Assembly (NCBI GenBank): GCA_037130755.1
Contig: JBAXSI010000003.1
Span: 72,804-136,803, forward strand
Reading direction: 5' to 3'
Origin: UBA10649 sp037130755
Lineage (GTDB): Bacteria > Actinomycetota > Actinomycetes > S36-B12
Length of the DNA stretch: 64,000 nucleotides
The notes under the pieces were generated by a model. The model was not told the origin of the DNA and searched no databases. It worked only from the letters and a program-made list of their open reading frames with translations. Positions 16,925 to 25,470 of this stretch are shown in pieces. How positions within the stretch are numbered: position 1 is the stretch's first letter; each line of letters starts with the position of its first letter. A program made the translations under genes and the position numbers.

Positions 16925-18436
16925 ATGGACGCTATGCGCCCCATCATGAGTGCCCAACGGTCGACAACCATCCTCGTCACCGTGGTCGGTGTCCTCCTTA
17001 CCCTGCTCGTTGCGGCCAGGCCGGCCAGTGCGGCGGTGTTCGTGACCCTCACGGTGTCGGATGGAACCATCGGCGTGGCGCAGAAGGTGACCGCGACCGT
17101 TGACTCGTCAGCGCTCGGATCCCCGTCGGGCACCGTCGTTCTGAAAGCCGACGGGAAGCAGATCGGGTTACAGTCCGTGGGCGGGACGACGGGGGGCACC
17201 GCGACGGTGTCCTGGACCCCCGTGGCCGCAACCAACTCGGTGATCGTGGCCACGTTCACGGCCGACTCGGGGGAGACGGCGTCGGCAACCAAGACCGTGA
17301 CGATCTCCAGGGTCGACTCCCTTGCTGACACCGTGGTCCCCGGAACCGCGGCCACCAACGCGCAGGTGGCCCTCGCCGCCGTGGTTCGCGTGCGGGAGGG
17401 CACGTACGTGCCCACAGGTGGCGTGACCTTCTACCGCAGCGACGGCACCACCCTGGGCACGGCGCAGCTCGATGCCAACGGCCGGGCCAGCACGACGTAT
17501 CGGACTCCGACGACGGCAGGCACCATCAGCCTGTACGCCATCTACAACGGTGACGCGAACGCGAACGCATCAGGTCGGAGCGCCATCGACACCATTCGCG
17601 TCACCACGACGGCAGCCACGGTCTCGGTCACGGTGCCCCAGACGAACTACGTGAACTCCCCGGTCGTCCTTACGGCTAGGATCACGCCGACGTCGGGAAC
17701 GGGCACCGTCGATTTCTCGGTCAATGGCAGATACATCGGCTCGGGTCGTGTCAGCAGTGGGGTGGCCACTCTCACGTGGGTACCCAATGCCTTGGGCACG
17801 TTCACCGTGACCGCGAACTACAGCGGCGGCAGCGGGGTAGGCAGCGGAACGGCCACCAATCGCGTGACGGTCACTCAGCCGCTCAAGGCCGACCAGATCA
17901 CCCTGACCGTGGCGGGAACCGCGACGGTGTGGCAGCCGGGGTCCGCGAACTCCCTGGCCAACGGCGCAACTCAGGCCTTCACTGTGACGAGCCTGTCCGG
18001 GCTGCCGGTCTCCCTCTCCGTGGTCGGCCCATGCTCCATGGCGGCCGTCGAAACGGTGCACGTGCGCGGAGCCGGCTCGCCTTGCGTCCTGTCCGCCTCG
18101 ACGGCAGGCGGGAGCGGGTTCTCGCCTACCATCCAGAGGTACACGATCGTGACGGCGACCGGTCCGCAGACCGCAAAGGTAGGTGCCCCCAAGTCGGGGA
18201 CGTACAAGCGGGGCGCGAAGCTGAAGCTGAGCAGGACGTCGACGGTGACCAGCCTCAACCAGCCGGTGAAGTGGAAGGTCACTGGCGGGTCCAGTATCTG
18301 CAAGGTAGGCAGGACGGGTGCCTGGTTCACACTGAAGCTCGTCAAGAGGGGCACGTGCAAGGTCCGTGGCTCAGCGCCGGCCATCGCCGGTCAGTGGGCG
18401 GCGTACTCCACCACTCGCAACTACAAGGTGAAGTGA
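16925..18436 (+). CDS. secreted protein with three bacterial Ig-like repeats
   Basis: About 503 residues. A signal peptide (ILVTVVGVLLTLLVAARPASA, cut after ASA) is followed by three Big_3-type domains. Each has the V-x-L-T-A/V opening and a GTV-x-F/L core (SGTVVLKADGK, TGGVTFYRSDG, GTVDFSVNG). A basic C-terminal region (about residues 400-503) with paired cysteines resembles repeats seen in actinobacterial surface proteins. Function is probably adhesive or structural at the cell surface. The start is uncertain (ATG at 16925, 16934 or 16946; no clear Shine-Dalgarno). It is coupled to the lipoprotein gene by a TGATG overlap. Confidence 0.75.
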   Translation: MDAMRPIMSAQRSTTILVTVVGVLLTLLVAARPASAAVFVTLTVSDGTIGVAQKVTATVDSSALGSPSGTVVLKADGKQIGLQSVGGTTGGTATVSWTPVAATNSVIVATFTADSGETASATKTVTISRVDSLADTVVPGTAATNAQVALAAVVRVREGTYVPTGGVTFYRSDGTTLGTAQLDANGRASTTYRTPTTAGTISLYAIYNGDANANASGRSAIDTIRVTTTAATVSVTVPQTNYVNSPVVLTARITPTSGTGTVDFSVNGRYIGSGRVSSGVATLTWVPNALGTFTVTANYSGGSGVGSGTATNRVTVTQPLKADQITLTVAGTATVWQPGSANSLANGATQAFTVTSLSGLPVSLSVVGPCSMAAVETVHVRGAGSPCVLSASTAGGSGFSPTIQRYTIVTATGPQTAKVGAPKSGTYKRGAKLKLSRTSTVTSLNQPVKWKVTGGSSICKVGRTGAWFTLKLVKRGTCKVRGSAPAIAGQWAAYSTTRNYKVK

Positions 18437-19059
18437 TGAAGCGTTCTGATATGGCCTGTGCTGGTATCGCACTCGCCCTCGGCGCGGCCGCCCTCGCGGG
18501 TTGCGGGTCATCGACGACCGCCGAGAGCACACCGACACCGACACCGACCCCCACGCCGCCGTCGGTGGTGTGGGCCGGTGCCGTCTGCCAGGACTTCGGC
18601 CGGGTCAAGACGAGCGTCGGCGCGCTCGGGCACAACCTGACCTTCAAGACATCCACGGACTCGTCCTTGATCGATCAGGCGAGCAAGCAGTTGCGCATCC
18701 AGGTCCTGGCCGTGGCGGATGCTGCCGATCACCTGCAGGCCACGCTGCGCGAGGTGCCGGTGGACTTCGTCGCTGCCAACGACATGGTCACCTCGCTGAC
18801 CGGCCCCAGCCAGCAGACGAACACGGCCATCAAGGGCGTCACGACCCACCTCGATGCGGCCGGTAGCGCGCCGAACGTGATTGCGGCGGCGGGCGAGGTT
18901 GGGCAGGCGATCGCGGCGGCAGGCTCGGCTTTCGAGGCCGGCAAGCAACTGGTCTCGGCGATTGGCGACGCGACCTCGCAGGCCAATGCGCAGCTGAAGG
19001 AGGCCTTCGACGCCGCCCCTGCGTGCAAGACGCTCGCGGCGTCGCCTTCGGCGTCTTGA
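18436..19059 (+). CDS. lipoprotein of unknown function
   Basis: A 207-residue protein with a lipoprotein signal: positive N-terminus, hydrophobic core and lipobox LAGC, so it is anchored outside the membrane at Cys23. A PTPTPTPTPP spacer leads to an Ala/Gln-rich, mostly helical domain with two cysteines (VCQDF and ACKTL) likely forming a disulphide. I do not recognise the family. It is translationally coupled to the Ig-repeat protein, suggesting a joint surface function. Confidence 0.75.
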   Translation: MKRSDMACAGIALALGAAALAGCGSSTTAESTPTPTPTPTPPSVVWAGAVCQDFGRVKTSVGALGHNLTFKTSTDSSLIDQASKQLRIQVLAVADAADHLQATLREVPVDFVAANDMVTSLTGPSQQTNTAIKGVTTHLDAAGSAPNVIAAAGEVGQAIAAAGSAFEAGKQLVSAIGDATSQANAQLKEAFDAAPACKTLAASPSAS

Positions 19060-19080
19060 CCCTTACGCAGCGTGAGGTCC

Positions 19081-19086
19081 TAGCCT
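19081..19086 (+). promoter_or_regulatory. -10 of the TipA-like gene (leaderless)
   Basis: TAGCCT ends 7 nt before the ATG at 19094, with no Shine-Dalgarno between. Confidence 0.5.
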
Positions 19087-19093
19087 CGAGGCC

Positions 19094-19858
19094 ATGAGCG
19101 AGCAGTTGCGCACGGTGAGCGAGCTCGCCCGCTTATCGGCGGTGACGGTGCGGACGCTCCACCACTACGACGACATCGGGCTGTTGGTCCCCACGGCCAG
19201 GAGCGATGTCGGCTATCGGCTCTATGACGATGCCGACGTGCAGCGCCTTGCGCAGATCGTCGCCTACCGTGCCGTCGGGATGTCCTTGACGGACATCGAG
19301 GTGGTGCTGTCGACTGAGGGCGATCGGCGGGCCGCCCACCTGCGCAGGCAGCTCGAACTGCTCGACCAACGGCAGGACCTGATTGCCCGGCAACGGCAGG
19401 TCCTGGTGAGTGCACTGGAGGCGATCAGCATGGGCATCAACCTGGATCCCGACGAGGTCTTCGAGGTGTTCGGGGAGGACGACCCGCGCCAGTACGAGGC
19501 CGAGGCGGCCGAGCGTTGGGGCGAGTCCGACGCGTACGCCGAGTCCTGGCGCCGGACGTCCGCGTACACGAAGGCAGACTGGCAGCGAGCGCAGGCAGAA
19601 GCGGAGGCCATCGTCGCGGAGTTCGTGCGCTGCAAGGGAGCGGGCCTGCCCCCGGACTCAACCGAGGCGATGGCCGCTGCGGAGCGACACCGCCAGAACA
19701 TCACGAAGTGGTACTACGACTGCACGTACGAGATGCAGGTCGGTCTGGCGGAGATGTACCTCGCGGACGCGCGGTTCATGGCGAACTACGAGCGGCTGAT
19801 GCCCGGCCTCACGGCTTACGTCCATGACTCCATCGTGGCCAACGCGACCAGGGACTAG
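19094..19858 (+). CDS. MerR-family regulator with TipAS drug-recognition domain
   Basis: A 254-residue protein. Residues 1-75 are a MerR winged helix (TVSELARLSAVTVRTLHHYD, GYRLYDDADVQRL), followed by a dimerisation coiled coil. The C-terminal TipAS-type domain has a W-rich helical fold (ERWGESDAYAESWRR, KWYYDCTYEMQVGLAEMY). TipAL of Streptomyces covalently or tightly binds thiopeptide antibiotics and activates resistance genes. Because no transporter or resistance gene is adjacent, the targets are unknown. It has a leaderless start. Confidence 0.9.
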   Translation: MSEQLRTVSELARLSAVTVRTLHHYDDIGLLVPTARSDVGYRLYDDADVQRLAQIVAYRAVGMSLTDIEVVLSTEGDRRAAHLRRQLELLDQRQDLIARQRQVLVSALEAISMGINLDPDEVFEVFGEDDPRQYEAEAAERWGESDAYAESWRRTSAYTKADWQRAQAEAEAIVAEFVRCKGAGLPPDSTEAMAAAERHRQNITKWYYDCTYEMQVGLAEMYLADARFMANYERLMPGLTAYVHDSIVANATRD

Positions 19859-19868
19859 CCCGGTCGCC

Positions 19869-19874
19869 TAGGGT
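19869..19874 (+). promoter_or_regulatory. -10 of the tag gene (leaderless)
   Basis: TAGGGT ends 6 nt before the ATG at 19881. Confidence 0.5.
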
Positions 19875-19880
19875 CCACGC

Positions 19881-20471
19881 ATGGGCGACGCGGGTGTGGT
19901 GCTGGGGGACGACGGGATTGCTCGGTGCGCCTGGGGCGACTCGTCGGCTGACTACCGCGCCTACCACGATGATGAGTGGGGACGACACGTTCACGGTGAC
20001 GAGGCCCTGTACGAGCGCATCACGCTGGAGGCGTTTCAGTCAGGGCTGTCGTGGATCACTATCTTGCGCAAGCGCCCTGCGTTCCGCGCCGCGTTCGCTG
20101 GGTTCGATCCGGTCGCCGTCGCCGCCTTCGACACCCGTGCGCAGGAGGAGTTGATGGCGGACGCGGGCATCGTCCGCAACCACCGGAAGATCGAGGCGAC
20201 GATTGCCAACGCCAATGCGGTCGTGCGCCTTCGGGAGCGCGACGGCGATGGGGCCCTCGACCGGCTCGTGTGGTCCTTCGCGCCGTCAAGGCATCGACGA
20301 CCGAGGCGCTTCGGTGACATCCCTTCGCAGACGCCGGAATCGACGGCGCTCAGCAATGCCTTGAAGGCGAACGGCTTCGTCTTCGTAGGACCCACGACGA
20401 TGTACGCGGCCATGCAAGCCTGCGGCCTGGTGGACGACCACATGCGCGGCTGCCACCGCGCATCGGGCTAG
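19881..20471 (+). CDS. tag: DNA-3-methyladenine glycosylase I
   Basis: A 196-residue base-excision repair enzyme that removes 3-methyladenine from alkylated DNA. Visible are the ARCAWGD opening, YHDDEWG, the LEAFQSGLSW helix and the zinc-ligand end DDHMRGCH; the Cys/His set matches the zinc snap of Tag. Length is usual for Tag (185-200). Its stop overlaps that of the converging AI-2E-family gene by 4 bp. Confidence 0.93.
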   Translation: MGDAGVVLGDDGIARCAWGDSSADYRAYHDDEWGRHVHGDEALYERITLEAFQSGLSWITILRKRPAFRAAFAGFDPVAVAAFDTRAQEELMADAGIVRNHRKIEATIANANAVVRLRERDGDGALDRLVWSFAPSRHRRPRRFGDIPSQTPESTALSNALKANGFVFVGPTTMYAAMQACGLVDDHMRGCHRASG

Positions 20472-21583
20472 GCGGGTGCCACCGCCGCAGGTGCTGGCTC
20501 GCTCAACGGCGGTGGTGGGAAGGGGCGTTCCGGATCTCGTCCGGTGAGGAACTTGGCCACGGAGTAGATGGCTCCAGCCACGGGAACGGCGATCAGTGCA
20601 CCGACGATCCCCATCGCGATACCGCCAGCAGCGATCGCGAAGACGATGGCGAGCGGGTGGAGGCTGACGGCCTTGCCCATGACGAGCGGCTGCAGGACGT
20701 CCCCATCGAAGGAGCCGACGATGACGGTCAGCGCGATGACGAGCAGTGCGATGAGCGGTCCCCGTTCAGCGAGCGCGACGACGGCCGCGAAGAACGTCGC
20801 GACGGGGGCGCCGATGACCGGGATGAAGGCGCCGATGAAGACGACAGCAGACAGCGCCGGGGCCAGGGGGACCTGCAGAATCGTCAGGCCGATGAAGACG
20901 AGCAGGGCGTCGCAGAAGGCGACGATCACGATGCCTCGGGTGTACCCGGAGATGGCATCCCATGCCAGATGCCCGGAGACGTCGATCGAAGACTGGGTCT
21001 TCTTGGGCATCCAGGAGACCAGCCAGCCCCAGATCGTCTCGGGAGTGAGCATGAAGAACACGACCCCGTAGAGGAAGACCGACGCGGCGATGACGAGCGT
21101 GCCCACTGAGCCGAGGGCGCCCATGGCGTCGCCGAGCAGCCCGGTGGCCAACGTCTTGCCCCACGATTGCGCCTGCTGCAGCAGGTTGTGGATGCTGGAG
21201 TCGCTCAGTTGCAGAGGTCCGGTCTTGAGCCACACCTCGACGTCGTTGAACCCGTTCGTCAGCGAGGTGACGAGCTTGGGGCCCTCCTCTATCGTGGCTC
21301 TGACCACGACGAAGAGGATGACCACGACGACGGCGCCGATCACCAGCAGCGCCAGCACCATGCTCGGGATCTTCGGCATGAAGCGCTGCAGCAGTCGCAT
21401 GAGCGGCTGGGCCCAGGCAGTCATCAGCATCGCGAAGAAGATGGCGAAAGCGACCGGGAGGATCCTGTCGAGGACGGTCCCGGCGAGCGCGATCCCCGCC
21501 AGGACGACGAGCACCCGCCAGGTGATGCCGGCCAAAGTACGCAAGGTGTCTGGCACGCCATCCCGTGACGACTGATCGCTCAT
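20468..21583 (-). CDS. AI-2E transporter (PerM/YdiK, UPF0118) family membrane protein
   Basis: A 371-residue membrane protein with about 7-8 hydrophobic segments. A paired N-terminal TM (WRVLVVLAGIALAGTVL) and the family motif GAFIPVIGAPVATFFA are visible. The C-terminal tail is rich in Pro and Ala. Members export autoinducer-2 or act as sodium/proton antiporters; the substrate here is not evident. ATG at 21583 follows a TAGCCT -10 by 6 nt, so the mRNA is probably leaderless. Confidence 0.88.
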   Translation of the reverse strand: MSDQSSRDGVPDTLRTLAGITWRVLVVLAGIALAGTVLDRILPVAFAIFFAMLMTAWAQPLMRLLQRFMPKIPSMVLALLVIGAVVVVILFVVVRATIEEGPKLVTSLTNGFNDVEVWLKTGPLQLSDSSIHNLLQQAQSWGKTLATGLLGDAMGALGSVGTLVIAASVFLYGVVFFMLTPETIWGWLVSWMPKKTQSSIDVSGHLAWDAISGYTRGIVIVAFCDALLVFIGLTILQVPLAPALSAVVFIGAFIPVIGAPVATFFAAVVALAERGPLIALLVIALTVIVGSFDGDVLQPLVMGKAVSLHPLAIVFAIAAGGIAMGIVGALIAVPVAGAIYSVAKFLTGRDPERPFPPPPLSEPAPAAVAPA

Positions 21584-21589
21584 GTCCTG

Positions 21590-21595
21590 AGGCTA
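21590..21595 (-). promoter_or_regulatory. -10 of the AI-2E-family gene (leaderless)
   Basis: TAGCCT on the minus strand, 6 nt before the ATG at 21583 and immediately after the cupin stop codon. Confidence 0.5.
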
Positions 21596-21596
21596 C

Positions 21597-21956
21597 TCAG
21601 GCATCTAGGTTGTGCGCGGAACGCTCGCCGAGGTCGGAGACGGTGATCTCGTCGTCGGCGGCCCGGGCGACGAGGTAGCTGGCGTCCTCGAGGAACTTCA
21701 CGGAGTAGAAGCCCCCCGGAGCGCGGTAGGTCCCCGCGTCCCCTGGACCGAGCACGGTCCCGTCGATCTCGACACGACCCGACACCACGTACGTGACGCA
21801 GCCCTTGCTGTACCCGTGAGCAGGGACGATGTCGCCCTTGCGACCGTGGACGATGGTGAGCATCGCCCCGTCAGTGCGCAGCCGGGTGACCTCCGAGCCG
21901 AGCACATTGCGCTCCCAGCTCATGTCTCCTGCGGAAACAGGGGAAAAGCCACTCAT
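21597..21956 (-). CDS. small cupin-domain protein
   Basis: A 119-residue single-domain beta-barrel protein with the cupin pattern VPAHGYSKGCVTYVVSGRVEIDG and then DAGTYRAPGGFY. Only some of the usual metal-binding His/Glu residues are seen (H in PAHGY), so metal binding is uncertain. It lies 30 nt downstream of the glyoxalase-like gene on the same strand, probably one operon. GGAAGGAA precedes the ATG. Function unknown. Confidence 0.8.
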   Translation of the reverse strand: MSGFSPVSAGDMSWERNVLGSEVTRLRTDGAMLTIVHGRKGDIVPAHGYSKGCVTYVVSGRVEIDGTVLGPGDAGTYRAPGGFYSVKFLEDASYLVARAADDEITVSDLGERSAHNLDA

Positions 21957-21986
21957 GGGGTTCCTTCCGGTCGGATGGCAGAAACG

Positions 21987-22622
21987 CTAATCGATGCGTA
22001 CGGAGCCGTGCGGGGTCGAGAACCAGACGGCGTTGAGCCCGGGGTCGCCTTCGTCGACCCAGTCGACCTGGATGCCGTCCAGCGGCACCTCGTGGTCGGC
22101 ACCGAGCCACTCGGAGATCGTCTCTGGGTCGCCGAGCATCTCGACTCGCTCGATCGACACGGCGCCGCCGCCCGTCGAGGGGTGATGGTCGGCCGGGGTC
22201 GTCCACTGAATGAAGAACGGCAGTTGCGGGTCCTCCAGAAGGTCGAGCACGCCGATCTGGCGCCAGCTGAGCTCGAAGCCGTCCGGTCGGATCCGCCGAC
22301 CCGCGCGGGCCTCGCGACCAAGGCGCGCCTCGACTGGGGCGAGGTCGTCGACTGCGACGCTCCAGCTCATCCAGCCACCGCCGTCCTGGGCCCGCTGGGC
22401 AACGGCGCGGCCGAAGGGAGCCTTCTCCGCGGCCGGGTGATCAAGGGCGGACACGACCTCGAGGTAGCAGCCGTTCGCCAACGGGAGGATGAAGTTGCGA
22501 GTGCCGAAGGACGGGTGCCGGCCACCGTCGAGGAAGGTCGCGCCGACGTCGCAGCCGATGCGCTGCACGACGTCGGGGAGCTCGGCCGTGGTGCACGCGT
22601 ACGAGATGTGATCAAGCCGCAT
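21987..22622 (-). CDS. glyoxalase-like (VOC) domain protein
   Basis: A 211-residue protein starting LDHISYACTTAELP, the VOC opening with a metal-type histidine, followed by GGRHPSFGTRNFILPL and YLEVVSAL. This pattern fits the glyoxalase-like family of about 200 residues found in many actinobacteria. Members bind a divalent metal and act in diverse lyase or dioxygenase-type reactions; no specific function is known to me. It is transcribed with the cupin gene and divergently from the flippase-like gene. Confidence 0.82.
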   Translation of the reverse strand: MRLDHISYACTTAELPDVVQRIGCDVGATFLDGGRHPSFGTRNFILPLANGCYLEVVSALDHPAAEKAPFGRAVAQRAQDGGGWMSWSVAVDDLAPVEARLGREARAGRRIRPDGFELSWRQIGVLDLLEDPQLPFFIQWTTPADHHPSTGGGAVSIERVEMLGDPETISEWLGADHEVPLDGIQVDWVDEGDPGLNAVWFSTPHGSVRID

Positions 22623-22628
22623 AGTTGC

Positions 22629-22634
22629 ATCCTG
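22629..22634 (-). promoter_or_regulatory. -10-like hexamer of the VOC gene
   Basis: CAGGAT on the minus strand ends 6 nt before the ATG at 22622; the same hexamer and spacing occur at the IMPase gene. Confidence 0.35.
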
Positions 22635-22684
22635 CCCAATGACGAAATGGCGTCGTCATCGGCCCCCCCAAAGCGCGGATATGG

Positions 22685-22690
22685 CAGGCT
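22685..22690 (+). promoter_or_regulatory. -10-like hexamer of the flippase-like gene
   Basis: CAGGCT ends 7 nt before the ATG at 22698, with no Shine-Dalgarno. Confidence 0.35.
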
Positions 22691-22697
22691 CGCCTCC

Positions 22698-23792
22698 ATG
22701 AGCGAGCCGGAAGCCAACGCACCTGTCGACGTCACAGCGAAGTTGGACAAGAAGAAGTCGATCATCCTCGGTGTCGTCGGACTGGCCGTCATCGTGCTGA
22801 TCTTCTGGAAGGTGATCCCGCAGATCGGCAGCTATGCAGACGCGGCTGCGGCGCTGAAGGAGATGGGCATCGGCGCGATCCTCATCGTGGGTCTTGCCGT
22901 GATCATCTATCTGGCCGTGTACGGCTTCCCGTTCATGGCGGCGACGCCGCGCCTGAAGTACTGGCCATCGCAGCAGGTCAACCAGGCGGCCTTCGCCATC
23001 AGCAACGGCGTTCCCGCCGGCGGCGCCTTCGGGCTGGCCGTCCAGTACGCGATGCTGTCGACGTACAACGTCCCTGGGACGGTCGCGACGTCCGCGATCA
23101 CCGCCGTCGGGCTCTGGAGCATGTTCGTGAGCCTCGGTCTCCCGGTGCTGGGCGTGGCGGCCTTGTCCGCGTCAGGCGGCAACCTCTCCTACGCCTGGGT
23201 CGCCCCGGTGGGGTTCGCGATCCTGCTCGCGATGATCATTGTGCTCGTCCTGATCGTGCGCTCCGAGCGGCTGGCGATGGCGATTGGTCGCCTGGGCAAT
23301 TCCGTGCTCAAGCCGTTCCGTGGCCGGATCAAGGCCGTGAAGGACCTCGATCTGGTCCAGCCGATCACCAAGTTCCGCACCGACATGTACGGGCTGCTGT
23401 CGAAGCGCTGGCATGTCATCACGGCCGCACAGGTCTCCGTGATCATGACCCAGTTCCTGATCCTCTACGTGGCATTGCGCGGCATCGAGGGCTGGGACCA
23501 GCCCGGCACGTCGATGCTCGCGGCGTTCGGGGCATTCGCCACCAGTCAGATCATGCTGATGGTGCCGATCACCCCCGGCGGACTCGGCACGGTGGATGCG
23601 CTGATGATCTCCCTCCTCCAGAGCGTCGGTGTCTCGGCGGGAGATGCGACCGCTGCCGACCTGGTCTGGCGCGCCGCGTCGTACGTGCCTCAGATCATCA
23701 TCGGCATCATCGCGCTCGTCACGTGGTTCAAGAAGGCCAACCAGCGCTTCGCGGCGGTCAAGCCCGCCGAAGGCCCGGCACCAGCCGCGTGA
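22698..23792 (+). CDS. LPG synthase N-terminal-type / AglD (UPF0104) membrane protein
   Basis: A 364-residue integral membrane protein with about seven hydrophobic segments. It contains the family end motif PITPGGLGTVDALM, plus AISNGVPAGGAFGLAVQ in the middle. This fold is the flippase part of lysylphosphatidylglycerol synthases; stand-alone versions occur widely and are thought to move lipids or glycolipids. A Lys-rich cytoplasmic N-terminus precedes the first helix. No catalytic aminoacyl-transfer domain follows, so it is not a full MprF. Confidence 0.87.
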   Translation: MSEPEANAPVDVTAKLDKKKSIILGVVGLAVIVLIFWKVIPQIGSYADAAAALKEMGIGAILIVGLAVIIYLAVYGFPFMAATPRLKYWPSQQVNQAAFAISNGVPAGGAFGLAVQYAMLSTYNVPGTVATSAITAVGLWSMFVSLGLPVLGVAALSASGGNLSYAWVAPVGFAILLAMIIVLVLIVRSERLAMAIGRLGNSVLKPFRGRIKAVKDLDLVQPITKFRTDMYGLLSKRWHVITAAQVSVIMTQFLILYVALRGIEGWDQPGTSMLAAFGAFATSQIMLMVPITPGGLGTVDALMISLLQSVGVSAGDATAADLVWRAASYVPQIIIGIIALVTWFKKANQRFAAVKPAEGPAPAA

Positions 23793-23909
23793 TCCCACGG
23801 CGTGTCGTCGACAATCGCCGCCGAAAGCGCGCCTAAGGTTGCACCGACCTGGTCGTCGCGGGAGGGGAAGCCTTCGGCGGCCAGGTCTCTTTCGTTGACG
23901 TCGGCTTTC

Positions 23910-23915
23910 TATAGT
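23910..23915 (+). promoter_or_regulatory. -10 of the SGNH hydrolase gene (leaderless)
   Basis: TATAGT ends 6 nt before the GTG at 23922. Confidence 0.55.
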
Positions 23916-23921
23916 GACGAC

Positions 23922-24725
23922 GTGCAGCAGGCAGGACCCACGCGGTCGTGGAGGCGATACGCCGCCCTGGGCGACAGCTTCACCGAAGGAATGTCGGACG
24001 ACCTCGGACCGGCCGGACGCACCCGGGGGTGGGCGGACCTCGTCGCGCTCGAACTGGCCCGTCGCTCTGGTGAGATTGAGTACGCCAACCTCGCGGTGCG
24101 CGGGCGACTGGTGAAGCAGGTCGTAGCGGAGCAGGTGCCAGCAGCGGCGCGGCTTGAGCCGGACCTGGCCAGCCTCGCCGTGGGCGTCAACGACGCCCTG
24201 CGCCGCCGCTTCGACGTGCATGCCACCGCAACCGAGCTCGAGAACGGCGTACGCGAGCTTCGGCGTTCCGGCAGTGACGTGCTGGTATTCGCCTTCGGGA
24301 ACCCTGCGCGCCGCTCCGCGGTGATGGGACTTGTCCGCGAGCGGATCCGCACCTACAACACTGCGGTGGAGGCGATCGCACGGAGGTATGGCTGCTTCAT
24401 CGTCCGATTCTGGGACGTTGCGGCAATGGACGACGATCGGCTCTGGGCCGACGACCGGCTACACCTGTCGCCTGCCGGGCACGCCCTGGCGGCGGCGTGC
24501 GCGCTGGAGGCCCTGGGCATTGGGGACAGCACCTGGCGCACGCCTATGGTGCCCGAGCCCCGGCCACATGCCCTCGCCTCGGCACGGGGGCATGCGCAGT
24601 GGGCGGGGGCGCATCTGGGCCCGTGGCTGGCCAGGCGCGCGAAGGGCATCTCGTCTGGCGACGGCATCACTCCGAAGCATCCTGAGTGGGTGACCGTCCG
24701 GCCGGGCGAGTTCGTCGAGCCTTAG
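23922..24725 (+). CDS. SGNH/GDSL-type hydrolase
   Basis: A 267-residue esterase-fold protein. Block I is YAALGDSFTEGMSDD (nucleophile Ser), block III is LAVGVNDALRR (Asn) and block V is DDRLHLSPAGHALAA (Asp-x-x-His pair), so the catalytic set is intact. No signal peptide is present, so it is probably cytoplasmic. Such proteins hydrolyse acyl or acetyl esters; the substrate is not evident. The GTG start is chosen because a TATAGT -10 lies 6 nt upstream. Confidence 0.9.
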   Translation: MQQAGPTRSWRRYAALGDSFTEGMSDDLGPAGRTRGWADLVALELARRSGEIEYANLAVRGRLVKQVVAEQVPAAARLEPDLASLAVGVNDALRRRFDVHATATELENGVRELRRSGSDVLVFAFGNPARRSAVMGLVRERIRTYNTAVEAIARRYGCFIVRFWDVAAMDDDRLWADDRLHLSPAGHALAAACALEALGIGDSTWRTPMVPEPRPHALASARGHAQWAGAHLGPWLARRAKGISSGDGITPKHPEWVTVRPGEFVEP

Positions 24726-24755
24726 CGTGGTCCGGAATCGGGCATAGGGGCGTGT

Positions 24756-24785
24756 TTGCCCACCAACGCGATCCTGTCGTAACGT
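24756..24785 (+). promoter_or_regulatory. candidate promoter of the GreA-like gene
   Basis: TTGCCC (24756-24761), 18-nt spacer, TAACGT (24780-24785). It would give a ~52-nt leader ending in GGAGG before the ATG at 24844. Confidence 0.45.
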
Positions 24786-24843
24786 GAGTATCCACGCGAA
24801 ACCGCGACGGCCGGAAGCCGTCCTCTCGGACGCCGGAGGAGCA

Positions 24844-25350
24844 ATGCCCCGAAGCAAGTCACAGGTCGATCTGCCCGGAGAGCACCGTGGGCGCGTGCAG
24901 CTCACGCGCGAAGGCTTCGACCGCCTGCACGAGCGCGCCGTCGATATCCGCGAGCGTCGACTGCCCGAGATGCGTCCCCTGCTTGTCGAGGCGGAGCGCG
25001 ACGAGCGCGACGTGGCCGAGTTCGAGCGGCTGATGGCCGAGGCGGACGCCATCGATGCGCTGCTGGGCCAGGCCGACGTGATCGCCATCGACCCCGTCTC
25101 CGTCGACGGAAGGGTCGAACTCGGCATGCGGGTGGAGGTCGTGCTGGGTGACGGCACCAAGACCTGGGTCCGTCCGGTCCATCCGGAGGAGGCGTTCCTC
25201 GACGACGAGCGGGTCTCGGCGACCTCACCGTTGGCCATTGCGCTCATGGGTGCGCGCGCGGGTCACACGGTCTGGGTGGATGCGCCCACGGGCGCATGGC
25301 CCTGCGAAGTCCTGTGCATCGACCTCGATGGAGTCAGCACCGAGGCCTGA
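24844..25350 (+). CDS. GreA/GreB-family transcription elongation factor-like protein
   Basis: A 168-residue protein with an N-terminal helical hairpin (about residues 15-80; LTREGFDRLHERAVDIRERR, then ERDERDVAEFERLM) and a C-terminal FKBP-like domain showing SPLAIALMGARAGHTVWVDAP, the GreA/B signature. Gre factors enter the RNA polymerase secondary channel and stimulate transcript cleavage through acidic residues at the hairpin tip; Asp/Glu residues are present there. The hairpin differs from canonical GreA (no GDLSEN motif), so a Gre-like or Rnk-like regulator is also possible. ATG at 24844 has a GGAGG; an upstream GTG at 24784 is less likely. Confidence 0.8.
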   Translation: MPRSKSQVDLPGEHRGRVQLTREGFDRLHERAVDIRERRLPEMRPLLVEAERDERDVAEFERLMAEADAIDALLGQADVIAIDPVSVDGRVELGMRVEVVLGDGTKTWVRPVHPEEAFLDDERVSATSPLAIALMGARAGHTVWVDAPTGAWPCEVLCIDLDGVSTEA

Positions 25351-25470
25351 CGACTTCGGCACCGTTGCTCGGAGGCGCAGGCTTCCACAGAAGAGCGCCT
25401 CGCGCGCATGGCGTCCACAGGTCGGACAACGCGTTCGGGCGGCACACGGCGTTCGCGCATCGTTGCGCTC

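Noticed and set aside
23895..23900. TTGACG as -35 of the SGNH hydrolase promoter
   Set aside because: Only 9 nt separate it from the TATAGT -10.
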